Below, piece after piece: positions 45,193 through 57,847 of a stretch of DNA of 64,000 nt. A program made the translations under genes and the position numbers. Below the pieces are notes generated by a model. That model searched no databases. It was not told the origin of the DNA and saw only the letters and a program-made list of their open reading frames with translations. This DNA is from Escallonia rubra (lineage: Eukaryota; Streptophyta; Magnoliopsida; Escalloniales; Escalloniaceae), in NCBI GenBank assembly GCA_033065855.1, contig JAVXUO010001034.1:1612001-1676000 (forward strand), given 5' to 3'. Each line of letters starts with the position of its first letter. The first letter of the stretch is position 1.

Positions 45193-48100
45193 GCAATTTT
45201 AAAAAAAACCGACAAGAATCCATAAACCAATTTGAAATTATTTGTCTCGATTTTCGCCGAAATTCATAGAAATTGGCTAATTAGCGTGCCTAAGGTGCAA
45301 TTTAAAAAAAAAACTGACAAGAATCCACAAACCAAATCACAAATTTAAACATTATAAAAGTTCAATTTGAACAACTGAAACATTAACCCTAACACTCTTC
45401 CTCATCATCGTCCTCCTCGACCATACTGCCAGGTTCGATACCTAGCACTTTATAATGGTTTCTCTTGTCATGATCAGCCATCTTATTACACAACGCACAC
45501 TTTTGCAATTTTTTTTGACCCGTTGCTTCTTCAATCGGATTCTTCATACGTATTGCACGTTTTCGCCCTTTTGTTTGAGAAATAATTTGATAAAAAATAT
45601 CGTCCTCCTCACCTGGTAGGCTAGTGTTGTCAATGACTGGCTGTGAAGCTAAATTGAATCTACCGGCTGGAGTCGCCCGAGTTGTCGGAGTGTCCCGTCT
45701 TTCTGGTAATGCCATCCTAAACTGTGCAAGGTTAGCCTCATCCCGTGCTGTTGCTTCAACTTGATACATGTACCCATCAAATATTGACGCTGCATCCAAT
45801 GATAAACCGTGCATGATGTTACAAAGGTGATTATATCGCAGCGTCTCAGATTGCTCGAAATCAACTGAAACGTTGGGCACGTAAGGAATGTGACCGTGTA
45901 CTCTATTGGCTTCCTTCGTCCACCGATCCAAGATATACTCTGGAGGGATTTCACGAGCATTTTTTGGCGCTAAAATACCTCAAAGCGTGTCGACAGAGTA
46001 TACCTTTAATTATGCTCAAACAGTTGACAGTTGCAATTAACAAACCCAGTCTCCATACATACTGCTACGGTAAAATGTCTTCTGTTCTTCGGAGCCGACG
46101 AAGAGCACGGATTGGCAAAATTCGTCACATTTGTCAAAGCATAAACCTTGAGATCTTTGTTGCATAGCTCGTGCAACTTTGTCATGCTATATTGATTCGA
46201 CTTTAGTAGTTCATCCTGAAATTGTCTAAACATTCCCTTGGTATAGACTTGAGCCGCATGAGCCTCCAAAGGTGAAAAAACTACTATGGCTCTTTCTCTG
46301 TAAACTGTAGCCGCGTCGGCTTCTCTCTCAAGGAAAAATTGTCTATCAAGGGCTTTCTGCATCTCTAGTACGAACTCTGTTATACTTGAAGAAGAGCGTA
46401 CGTACCCATCAAAGAATGCATTCATACCTTCGCTTTTCGAGGTCGTAGTCATTCCGGCTGTAAAAAACTTTTTGGTGTAGGCACCGATCCACTGTGTCCT
46501 GATCTCATACAACGCTTGCAACCATTCATGACTGTGCAAATAGTAGTCATCCACTAACTTGGCCCACCTCTCCTCGAACACGTCTACCATCAACGATTTC
46601 TTCACACATGTATTAAAGTCACTCTTGAATGTCGGATGGTTTGCATATACATTGTGAAGCCGTTCGGGATATTTGTTGCTTATGTGCCATGTGCACAGGC
46701 CATGGTGAGTATTTGGAAGGACGTTAGAGATTGCATTTTTCATTGCCAGATCTTGGTCGGTGATGACGGTCTTTGGAGGAATATGATACATTGCTTCAAG
46801 CCACGTTTCAAATAACCACATAAATGACTCCTCCGTCTCATCCCTAAGCAGGGGCAAAGCCAAACAAGATTGACTGATAGTAGTGGTTCACCCCGGTGAA
46901 CGGCGCAAAAGGTATAGAGTACTTATTTGTGCGGTATGTGGTGTCAAACGTCACAACATCGCCAAAATTTTGGTAAGCAGCTCTAGAACGGGCATCTGAC
47001 CAAAATATATTAGTAATGCGGTTCTCGTCATCGAGTTGAAGACTATAGAAAAAGCCAGAATTCTCACTCTGAAGGCGCCTGAAGATATCAAGTGTAGCTT
47101 GAGAATCACTCCTACAGGAAGACTCTCTCTTCTGAGCACGAAGTTCATTTCGGAGGTCTACTTCGTTGAAGCTCAACTTGTCAACCCCCCCCCCCCCCAG
47201 CCTGGCTTGAGAAAACCCCCATCATTCTAGAAGGTGGAATTTTACCCTCGGCCATTGTAAATATCAGTTGTTTATGTGCCGCGCTTATTTCTCGATGCTG
47301 ATGAATTTGACCAATCTTACTAGGGGTCATCAACTGATGGTTATGGCTCAACTCCACTCCCGTCACAACCCAATGATTTTCATTCTTTCGGTGTACTACA
47401 TACACATGCCTTGCAGCCGGTACCCGAAAATGTGTCCCTTTTTCTTTGTCTTGTTGGCCATTCGTTACTGATCCGAACAACGGGGGGTACATGCGGGGCT
47501 CCTCTATGACACTCAAATAATCGGGAACAAAATTGGTCTGTATTCGCCCATTTTCTGGTCGTCTTAATTCTAACACCGAAACCTATCATTTTCGAATATG
47601 CTCTATAGTATGCTTCAACTTCGTCCAGTGTTTGAAAAACTTGACCTTTGTAAGGTGGATCAGAATCTTCACAAAAATTATTTCCTCCAGTTGCATCCAT
47701 ATTTATACTGAAATCTAAAAAATAAAAATTATATCATTCTCAACAAGTCATAGAATTAAATAATTTTTTTTGGGCAGAAACAAAAATAAAATGAAATGAA
47801 ATGAAATCGAATGAAAAAGGCAAAACTCACAACCGCTAAAAAGGGTAAGTGAGGGCAACTGGGTTTTTATTAGGGTTTTTAATAGCATTTGTGGGGTAGC
47901 TGGGGGTTTATTTACGGTAGGTGGGGCAATAATTTTTATCGGGTTCATGTCCCTGTGTCACATCTCAGAATAACTGGAAAAATAAATTTTCGGGTGTCTT
48001 ATACCCCTTCCCGAACTAAAAGTCATTCGGAAAATTTTACAATGTTAAATTACCAAAATACCCCCGCTGAGCGGCAAATTACTGAAATGCCCCCAGGGGT

Positions 48101-50429
48101 TCATTATCACCCTAACGCCCCAAATCATCTTCAAAACAACCTTTCAGGTGTTTTACAATCATTTATGGACTAAAAAGTCCTTTGAAAAACTTTACCGAAA
48201 AAATTACCAAAATACCTATCTCGGGGTGGCAAATTACCAAAATGCCCCTGGCTTCAGAAAATCTCAAAATCTCAAAAGCGCTTTTAAAATGCTATTTTAA
48301 GCTTCCTGAATTCATTCTTGATCTAAAAAGTATTTTACAAAAGTTTCGCCCAAAAATCCCGAACCGGTGTCCATATTAAGCGCTTAAAAGGCCGTTCGGC
48401 CAAAAAAATAGCTAACGACTTCGGAATGGCCCGAATTCCTGGGAAATGGAACTTCCCAACATCCTAGGGTTCTCATAAAAGTTTCACGCAAAATCACGCT
48501 AGCTTGATATTTTAAATTACACTGCAAAGTTACAAGGTTCCCCGTATCAGTTAACCCCTTTCCAGTCTTTCGAAAAATCTTAGAACAACTTTAAAATAAA
48601 TTTTCAGGTGTCTTACACCCCTTCCCGAACTAAAGGCCATTCGGAAAATTTTGATAGAAAAATTATGAAAATACCCCCGATGAGCGGCAAAATACATGTA
48701 TGCCCCCGGGGGTTCATTATCACCCTAACGCCCCAAATCAGCTTCAAAACAGCCTTTCAGGTGTTTTACTTACATTTCTGGACAAAAAAGTCGTTTGGAA
48801 AACTTAACATTGTAGAATTACCAAAATACCCCTCTCGGGATGGCAAATTATCAAAATGCCCCCTGGCATCAAAAAATCTCAAAAGTGCTTGGAAATGCTA
48901 TTTTAAGCTTCTTGAATTCATTCTTGATCTAATAAGTATTTTACGGATTTTTCGCCTAAAAATCCCGAACCGGTGTTCGGATCGAGCGCTTAAAAGCCCG
49001 TTCGGCCAAAAAAATAGCTAACGACTTTGGAATGGCGTAAATTCCTGGGAAATGGAACTTCCCAACATCCTAGGGTTCTCATAAAAGTTTCACACGAAAT
49101 CGCGCTAGCTTGATATTTTAAATTACACTGCAAAGTTACAAGGTTCCCCGTATCAGTTGACCCCTTTCCAGTCTTTGGAAAAATCTGAAATTTTTTCCTG
49201 ATATAGATATTTTAAAAATAACTAGGGTCTCTTTTTTGCACTTTGGCAAATTCTATCTCTAGCTATTTTTAATAAATTTATAAAAAATCTAAATTTTGAC
49301 GCCCTAAAAAATCGCTATTTTGGAATCTATAAATGTAATACCCTGATTTGTATAAACCTAATTTTGACGCCCTAAAAAACCGCTCATCCGATCTCCGATT
49401 GATCTGATTTTTGTTTCGTTCAATTTATATTTTTGTTATCTTCGATTTGAGTTTACAATGAGTATTTTTGGACTTCGAATGAATATTCGCTAATGAACGC
49501 TAGTTCAATCCCTAATTTCAAACTCTCAAAAAACACGAATTTTAGACTATGGTAAGAACAATTTAAGCATAACACAATTTAAACAATCCATTGGTAAGAG
49601 CAAATTTGAAATTAACATTGAATTATAAGAAAATTCAAAATACTTACTTGTTTTAACTTGATATATTTAAAGAAAAATCTACCGATCTTCTAACGGTTAT
49701 CCACCGATCTTCTAGGGTAAATTTTTTTTGTTTGTATTGTTGTGAAGATTATGTAGGTGAGATATGGAGTATGAAGAGAGTTGGTAAAGATGATGGAGAG
49801 TGGAAGAAAGGGTTCGGGGAGAACGGCTTATAAAGAGAGAAAAGTGAGGGAGAGAGAAGAAAGAAGACATAGAAAAAAAAATTGTGAGTGAGCAGTAGTT
49901 AAAGGCTGTGAAAGAAAAAAAATGGCAGAAAACTGTGCGACCGAGCTTTGAGCTGGCTTTGGAAAAACGACAAGGGGGCATCACGGGGGGGACAGGGGGG
50001 AAGGACATCACGTGGCAGGGGAACCGCAACACTTTGTTGCGGTTTGGCCACGTGGCAGGCAGGGGGAGGGAAGGACGTGGACCCAGGGGGGGAACCACAA
50101 CACTTTGTTGCGGTTTGGGGCCTTTGACGGTAAAGGACAACCGCAACAAAGTGTTGCGGTTGGGGGGGTAGGGGCCACGAAAAGTAGGAAGAAAAGAAAA
50201 AAAAAGGAATGATAACCAACCGCAACAAAGTGTTGAGGTTGGGTGGGGGGTGGGGGCCACGAAAAGTAGGAAGAAAAAAAAAGGTAATGATAACCAACCG
50301 CAACAAAGTGTTGCGGTTGGGGGTGGGGGGGGGGGGTGGGGGGCCTTTCACAAAAAAATAATGATTAGCAACCGCAACAAAGTGTTGCGGTTGGGTGGAT
50401 AACATCCACCGGTAGATGTGGATCGGCCC

Positions 50430-50431
<2 letters not shown>
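45193..50431 (-). mobile_element. Family A MULE, transposase half only (unit 2)
   Basis: Duplicate of 33332-38567: right end …GATCGGCCCCC next to a longer (TA)n, terminal hairpins at 49990-50395, TATA box at 49829-49834, leader intron with two ~600-bp repeats (47708-49645), transposase on the minus strand, and the same broken left side inside the central-array repeat. Confidence 0.8.
45389..47700 (-). pseudogene. FAR1-type MULE transposase, family A (unit 2)
   Basis: Same gene as at 33528-35832, with the same four frameshifts and a few substitutions. The G-run is 14 instead of 11 (47185-47198), which keeps the reading phase unchanged relative to unit 1. One extra difference near 46010 (added TTAA) disrupts the SWIM finger reading. 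DDE-region motifs VITDQDLAMKN and SKSEGMNAFFDGY are present. It is inactive. Confidence 0.85.

Positions 50432-50480
<49 letters not shown>
50432..50480. repeat. (TA)n tract between MULE half and hAT-like element (unit 2)
   Basis: About 49 bp of alternating TA; the unit 1 equivalent (38568-38594) is about 27 bp. The length change is ordinary microsatellite slippage after duplication and a useful marker to tell the units apart. Confidence 0.9.
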
Positions 50481-50483
<3 letters not shown>

Positions 50484-52047
50484 TGGCGGAACCAGGATTG
50501 CATCCCAGGGGGGCTAAAAATATATCGAAGGAGATAAATATTTTTATAAGTAAAATAGCACACAAAAACAAAGTGCACTTTTCGATAATACACAAAACAT
50601 ATTAAAAAGCATCTAAAAGGTCTTATTAAGTTTCATGAGAGCCACTAAAGACTCTTTACAACACAAAAGAAGAGAATACAAAATACACATTTCAGTGTTT
50701 ACAAACGAAAGCACTAAATAACTACTCGATGAGGCGCCAAAAATTGGGTCCCATCCTCCATCAACAATCTCAAATCTCAAGTGCTCAATACACGATTAAC
50801 AGCCATAAAACATCAATTAATAATCTAAATTATTAAATTTACAACTAACAACCTAAAATTATCAATCAAATAATCAATTCTCAATAGCAAAAGAAATTGT
50901 TCAAAATGCACACTGACCTCAGTCCTTAGAAATTAGAACGGCGTCGTTGTCGCAACATCGTTGGCAGTGGGTTCTTCGCCGTGACCACCGGTGACTGAGG
51001 CTCAGAAGTCAGATCTGCTTGAATTTCACTATTTCAGGCGCCGTGACCGTCGACCGGTGAGGTTCGTCACTTCCTTGGTTCGTCCGCCGGCTCGTAGATC
51101 TAAGCTAGATCTGGTCGGAGTTGGGGTGGGGACTGGGGAGGGCCTTCGCGCTTCGGAATCGGGGCTTCGACAGACGTGAGACGACCATTTCCTCCGCCGT
51201 GAGGCCGTCCGTGACTCCGTGAGAGCAGGGGCGGACGTTGAGACCTTGACGGCAACCGGCGTTACCGATGACCGGTGGCCGTGGGCGGTGCCGCGGTGAC
51301 TAGGACTGTAAATGAATCGAGCTGTTCACGAACGACTTGTGGTTCGTTCTCCTTAGAACTCGTTCGTGTTCATTCGAATAATATACGAACATAACATGAA
51401 CAAGTTTTTAGAGCTCGTTTATTAAACGAGCCGAACATGAACACTCTAAAATATTCGCGAATGTGTTCGCGAACAGCTCGTTTCAATAATAAATTAATTA
51501 TAATATATTTTAAATATACCATTTACATAAATGATATATATTAAAGTTTAAACTTATAGGCCATAGAATCAATTAGCCCAAAACTAACTTCAAGCCCATT
51601 TAAACACAGCCAATGTGATATATATAACAAAGCCCAAGTCCATCACCTAATTGTTAACCCATTTAAAAACCTTAACAAGAAAACCCTAACTTAGATTTTT
51701 CTCAAACAGTCGCCCCTCTCCACCTTTCTGCCTCTTTAATTTCTCTCTCTCGCCACACCCACCTTTCTGGCTCTCTCTCTCTCGCGTCACACAGAGACCT
51801 CTCACCATACAAAAACACACAGAGACCTCTCACCATCTCTCACCCTCACATACAAGCATGCACACATTACATATTGACGGCGGAGTAAAGACAACTTTCG
51901 ATCCTACGCCAGGGCCATCAAAAACATCAGATCAGATCTGGAATCCGGCATCCTCTCCGTTAAAATGTTCTTCAAGATTCATCTCCAAATCCACTATATG
52001 TAATTTTTTTTTTCAAAATCTGAGGTACATATGTAGTTCCGCCCCTG
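50481..52047. mobile_element. hAT-like element (unit 2)
   Basis: Copy of 38595-40170 with the same CAGTGGCGGAACC start and CCGCCCCTG end between (TA)n tracts. It has about ten substitutions within the CpG-rich 50920-51280 stretch, mostly C/T or G/A, and very few elsewhere. Confidence 0.65.
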
Positions 52048-52477
52048 TATATATATATATATATAGGGAGCTGATCCTTTGAGAGCGCTAGTTAACTGGG
52101 TTAAGTTGCTAGCGCGATCTGGCCGTCCACGCGCGATCTGTGGACGGTCCAGATCTTTTTTTTGCATTTTTTTAAGTCCGTCCGCTACATAATGTAGCGG
52201 ACTATTTTTTGCATTTTTTTGACAATAATACCCTCCGAGTCCGTCCGCTACATAATGTAGCGGACAAGTTTTCAGACTTTTTTTCTCTTTCTGTCATTAA
52301 TGTTCTGAATTTTTTTCTTTCTCTCTCTCTCCTTTCTCTCATCCGCTACATAATGTAGCGAACTAATTTTCTCATATCTTTTTCTCTCTCTCCCTTCATT
52401 AATGCTCTGACTCTTCTCTCTCTCTCCAGCGAGTCTGAATCAGTAAAATGGAAGAAAAAGGCGCTGACGCTTGATGA

Positions 52478-52924
<447 letters not shown>

Positions 52925-52969
52925 ATGCCAAGGCTGAAATCAACCAATTGAATGCAAAAACATATGGGT

Positions 52970-53165
52970 AATGGGATAGAGTCTGAGATAGGCCGCGCTT
53001 GAGAAGGGTGATGAGTTCGATGATGGGCGGGTAAAGAGGCCGCCCTTTTGAATGTAGTGACAGGAGAGCATATGGAGGTCGGAGACGGAGAGCTTCAGGT
53101 CTCCGGCGGTTGATTTCTGGTCTGGGAAGATGGTGGATTTGGAGATGAGAGCTGGAAACATGGTT
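52970..53165 (-). pseudogene. Captured BAHD acyltransferase fragment, unit 2
   Basis: Minus-strand reading with ALISKSTIFPDQKSTAGDLK and LSVSDLHMLSCHYIQKGGLF. LSVSDL is the common family form where unit 1 has LSVYDL. It lies in the Pack-MULE-like element, antisense to the Lhcb fragment. Catalytic motifs absent. Confidence 0.65.
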
Positions 53166-53801
53166 GATCGAGCAAAAGGTTATCTTGCAGTCTTGCCCCC
53201 TCTGTGCAATACTTCGTCAATTTTGCAACCAATGATGCATCTTCGTGGGTTTGTTGGTTGTGGTGGTCGGAGCTCGGGGAGGAGGCGAACGCCTCTGCTG
53301 CGGCGACGCCGGAGTCGAGCTCGGCCGTGTTATGGGCTGTTGTCATTGCTGCAAGGAGGATGGAGAGGAGAGAGAAAGAGAGAGAGACAGAGAGAGAGAC
53401 AGAGATGAAGAAGAAGAAATGAGGGGACATGAGAGGCAGACATGTCAGGAGAGAAAAAGAGTCTGCCTCTGTCCGCTACACAATGTAGCGGATAGATTTA
53501 TGTCAAAAAATTATCCGCTACATAATGTAGCGGACATGAAACATGTCAGAAAATTAATCAGATAAAGGAGAGAGAAAAAAGTACTGTCTCTGTCCGCTAC
53601 ATAATGTAGCGAACGGAGCTGGAGGGTATTTTTGTCCAAAAATCGTCCGCTATATTATGTAGCGAACAGACTTAAAAAAAAACGCAAAAAAAAGATCTGG
53701 ACCGTCCACAGATCGCGCGTGGACGGCCAGATCGCGCTAGCAACTTAACCCAGTTTGCTAGCACTCTCAACGGATCAGCTCCCATATATATATATATGAC
53801 T

Positions 53802-56800
53802 TCTATGTATGAGAGGAAGGAGTTTTTTTTTCTTTTCCCTTTGATGTAAAAGTGAATTAATTTACACAATGCCACTAATCTTTTTCCCTACATACAATTT
53901 TTAAAAAAAAATTAAACACGGAAATTTATCAAAAAGTTACTCGAATGACCATGTTGTTATAGTTTTAACTCGAAAGTGCATTAAAATTAAAATCTGTACC
54001 TAAAGCTTCTATAAATATGTGTTGCTATATTATGCATCTAAAACACTTGAAAAATCTAACATAAATAAAATTTTTAACACCCAAGTGAGTACGAATTGAA
54101 GTAGAGAAAATAGTACGTGCTACTTGATGATGCTTGGATTCTGTCCAAACCTTATAGAAGTGGGAAAGGATTACCATAAATAGGTAGATCAATGGACGGA
54201 TAAGGTTAAATATATCAACCCCCTTCTTACATGAAGTGATTGAGTCGAATTATGTCTCCTAGACCTCCCATGTTTTGGAATACTAGACTTACTGTTGATG
54301 CAATTACGTTGTGTTAAGGAGTCCCTTATCATTGCCTATATAAACAGAGCTACCCCCTACCATAGATCCATAGTAATTTTTCCAGTTCCCTTGCATTCCT
54401 TTTGAATCTCCTTGCTCTTCAATAATTCTTGTTTCAGCCATGGTTGCTGTTGGTGCCATTGCTAATAGTGGTGGCGGCGATGAGGGGGGTGGATACCCCG
54501 GTAAGCTAACTTGGTATGTGGTGTTGAGCTCTTTTGCTGCCGCCATGGGAGGGTTCATCTTTGGCTACGACCTTGGTATATCCGGTAAGCAGATTCTTCC
54601 TTTGTTTCTCATTGCACTATGTAGACCGTTACCTAGGTTCAGTTTCATGTGCTTAATTTTTTTTCTTTGGATTGGTAACTTCAGGGGGAGTCACGTCCAT
54701 GGCGCCTTTCTTGAAAGAATTTTTCCCATCTGTTTATCAGAAGGAGGAGCTGAACCAATCCAATAATCAGTACTGCAAGTTCAACAGCCAAGTTTTGACC
54801 CTATTTACTTCCTCCCTCTATCTGGCTGCGTTCCTGTCATCTTTCTTTGCTTCAACCGTGACCAGAAGGTTTGGTCGGAGGAGGACCATGATGCTTGGAG
54901 GTACAGTTTTCTTCATCGGTGCAGCTCTCAACGCTGCTGCCATGCACTTGTGGATGCTCATCGTGGGTCGAATCCTCTTGGGTTTCGGTGTTGGTTTTGC
55001 AAACCATGTAAGTATCTTTGATTTGGTTTATATTTCATTAAGCCTCTCAATTTTTGATGTTTAAAATCTCCAAACCTGCTGATAATTAGGCTTCCTTGTG
55101 TTCTAAGTTTCTTGCTAATAGTCATGAATCATAATATGTGCCACAGAAACATTAAACTTCAGTTTTCCAAAAAGAAAAAAATTATCTTTTGTGTACGTTC
55201 GTTATTTTTACTCAGCATTTGTTCACAACATTCAAAAGTTGATGTTTAAAGTCCTTGAACCAGCTGTTACTTAGGCTTCCTGCTTGTTTTTTAAGTTGCG
55301 TGACAAGTGCCTGAAAGTGCATCACAAAGAACTAATATCTGTTGCCACATGTTTACTGCCTTCCTGTTTTGTGTATCTCAATATGTTTGTTCCGATTATT
55401 GCAGGCTGTGCCGCTTTATCTCTCAGAGATGGCTCCATACAAGCACCGCGGTAAACTCAATATCTGCTTCCAGTTGAGCGTCACAATAGGGATATTGTTG
55501 GCCAATTTGGTAAACTACGGAACTTCACAAATCTCCGGTGGCTGGGGATGGCGAGTCAGCTTGGGCCTCGCAGGGGTTCCAGCTTTCTTGCTTGTCGCTT
55601 TCACGTTCTTCCTCTGCGAAACTCCAAACTCTCTGATAGAGAATCAGAAGTACGACGAGGCGAAATCCACCCTCCAGCGCATCCGTGGCCTGCAAGTGGA
55701 CGTGCAAGCTGAGTACGAAGATCTCGTGGCTGCCAGTGAAGCATCCAAGAGCATGAAGGACGTTAACCGTTTGACTCAACTCCTCCAGTCCAGGCAGTAC
55801 AGACCATCTTTGGTCTTGGCAGTCCTTATCCCCTTCTTCCAGCAATTCACCGGCATCAACGTCATCATGTTCTACGCTCCTGAGCTCTTCAGAACCATTG
55901 GCTTTAAGAGCCACGCTTCCTTAATGTCTGCCGTCATCACAGGACTTGTCAATTTCTTCGCAACCTTCGTCTCAATTTATGGTACTGATAGGTGGGGAAG
56001 GAGGTTTCTGTTCCTAGTCGGCGGTGCCATCATGCTTGTGTTCCAGGTAAATAAATACTTGTAACATCTCTATCTAATAAAACGCATTAATCGTCAGATA
56101 TTGTGTTAAAACATTTTTTTTGATGCAGATTGCAGTGGCAGCCTTGATTGGCACGCAATTTGGAGTATCAGGGGCGGCGACTGAACTGCCCAAGTGGTTT
56201 GCCATCGTGGTGGTGGCCTGCATATGCTGTTATGTCGCGGCTTTCGCCTTCTCCTGGGGACCTCTAGGATGGCTGGTCCCTAGTGAGATTTCAGCCCTCG
56301 AGGTCAGGCCAGCCGCGCAGAGTCTCACCGTGGCGACGAACATGCTCTTCACTTGGATCATCGCGCAGGCGTTCCTTAGCATGCTGTGTACCATGAGGTA
56401 CTTCTTGTTCTTCTTCTTCGCAGCCTTTGTGGCTGTAATGACCGTGTTCGTGTACTTCTTGGTGCCTGAGACGAAGAATATCCCCATTGAAGAGATGTCG
56501 AGGATTTGGACGGAACATCCCTACTGGAAGAAAGTTGTGACCAAGAATGGTGCTCCGCCTGAGGCCTAATCTCTAGAATTTTTCCTTCTACAGCAGTAGT
56601 TTTATTTTCTTCTTCTATTGGGATCGAAGTTTTAGCAGTGTCTCAACTTATAACGTTGTCGTTTTCATAATTTTCTTTGTGGATTTGCGGATATGAGGTA
56701 CACTTGGAATAATGTAATAAGTGTTGGTATAATTAAACACAGTGTATAACAATTTATGATGTTTATAATACAGGCTTGATATGGATTTTTCAATGATTTT

Positions 56801-57078
56801 GTTGCGACCTTCACACTAGAACTGTGAATGTTATAATGTTTAGTCACGCGCAGAAAAATTAACCACACTCTTTTCGGTAGATATTCCCAATTGTAGACAA
56901 TATGGGACATGAATATGCAGCAATATCCAAATTCTGCTTTTGTAATGTTAAAGTGCAATGAAACCAAATCAAATCAAAGCAACAAATTATGTCAAACAAA
57001 GAGGCCATAAATGATTCTGATTGTCCTACTCATCAAATGTGTGCTAATTTGAAGGAAATTATTTTTTTCTACAAAGAT
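53802..57078. repeat. Tandem segment unit 3 (partial, STP part only)
   Basis: Matches units 1 and 2 from CTTCTATGTATG through the STP gene and its 3' flank, then leaves them at TCTACAAAGAT (57078). It lacks the downstream transposon block, so the array reads STP-block-STP-block-STP. Confidence 0.9.
54440..56569 (+). CDS. Sugar transport protein (STP-type hexose/H+ symporter), copy 3
   Basis: Exons 54440-54584, 54685-55007, 55405-56046 and 56129-56569; 516 residues. Three amino-acid differences from copies 1 and 2 were seen: AMHLW for AVHLW, TSQIS for TAQIS, and TDRWGRR for TDKWGRR. Arg in DRWGRR is the usual STP residue, so Lys in copies 1 and 2 may be the derived state. Introns 2 and 3 have single-base length changes that do not affect splice sites. 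It looks functional. Confidence 0.93.
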
Positions 57079-57181
57079 AACTACAACATTTTATATATAG
57101 TACGGAGTAACAATTAGTGACATTTCGCTAATACTTTCATTGATAACTCTTAGCAAGACTTTATCATCATTAAATAAATAG
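57079..57181. other. Ordinary flank after the tandem array
   Basis: AT-rich DNA that replaces the transposon block found at this point in units 1 and 2. It marks the right-hand edge of the duplication. Confidence 0.6.
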
Positions 57182-57445
57182 ACGTGATCCGCTGACAACT
57201 TAAGCTAAGTTGTCAGCGCCATCTGACCGTCCATCAATTGCGGATGTTTGAGCCAAATCTATTTTTTTTTAAGTAAACTTCACCGTCCGCTGCATTATGT
57301 ACGTAGCTGAAGAGAATTTTGACCAAAATGCATCAGAGGGATTTAATGAGTTGAAGAGATTTACAGGCAAATAGAGGGGCGACAGTGTAGTAATTTTCAC
57401 TGTCCGCTACATAATGTGGCAGACGGTGAATTTTGATAAACTCTT
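57182..57445. mobile_element. Relic MULE related to element 2
   Basis: Contains GTGATCCGCTGACAACTTAA, GCGCCATCTGACCGTCCATC and two degraded hairpins (GTCCGCTGCATTATGTACG and GTCCGCTACATAATGTGGC), the same order of motifs as the ends of element 2 and the Pack-MULE-like element. Only one end is clear. Probably an old solo end or internally deleted copy. Confidence 0.5.
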
Positions 57446-57847
57446 TTAAATAAAAGCCACTAAACATATTTTATAACTATTAATTATTGCCAAATAAATT
57501 ATTATTAGATTCATACAATTCGGACAGCACCATAAGCTGTACAGTAAAATTGCACCTCCGAGTATAATGAATGGTATATTTTGGGGCTGACAAATAAATG
57601 GCGGGCAGACCAGAAGAACCCCCAAATTCCCTAACAATTGGCAGGGCGCCTTAACACCAAATCCTTAAAGTTCAAATTTCCCGGCAGTTTCTGTTTCCCA
57701 AATTCTTTTCAAATCTTTTAATCATCTCCCGCCCACGAATAGACCCTCTTTCAAACACCCCAACTCTCACTACTTGTTTGGTTGAATTTTATTAATTAAC
57801 CCTCCCACCCACCCGTGACCCAACCAGACAGCAAACAGCTTAGTGCA
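57446..57847. promoter_or_regulatory. Promoter region of the CDCA7-like gene
   Basis: About 400 bp between the MULE relic and the start codon at 57848. No clear TATA box near the expected place. The leader contains short CT-rich and CCCACC stretches. The boundary of regulation is inferred from position only. Confidence 0.35.
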
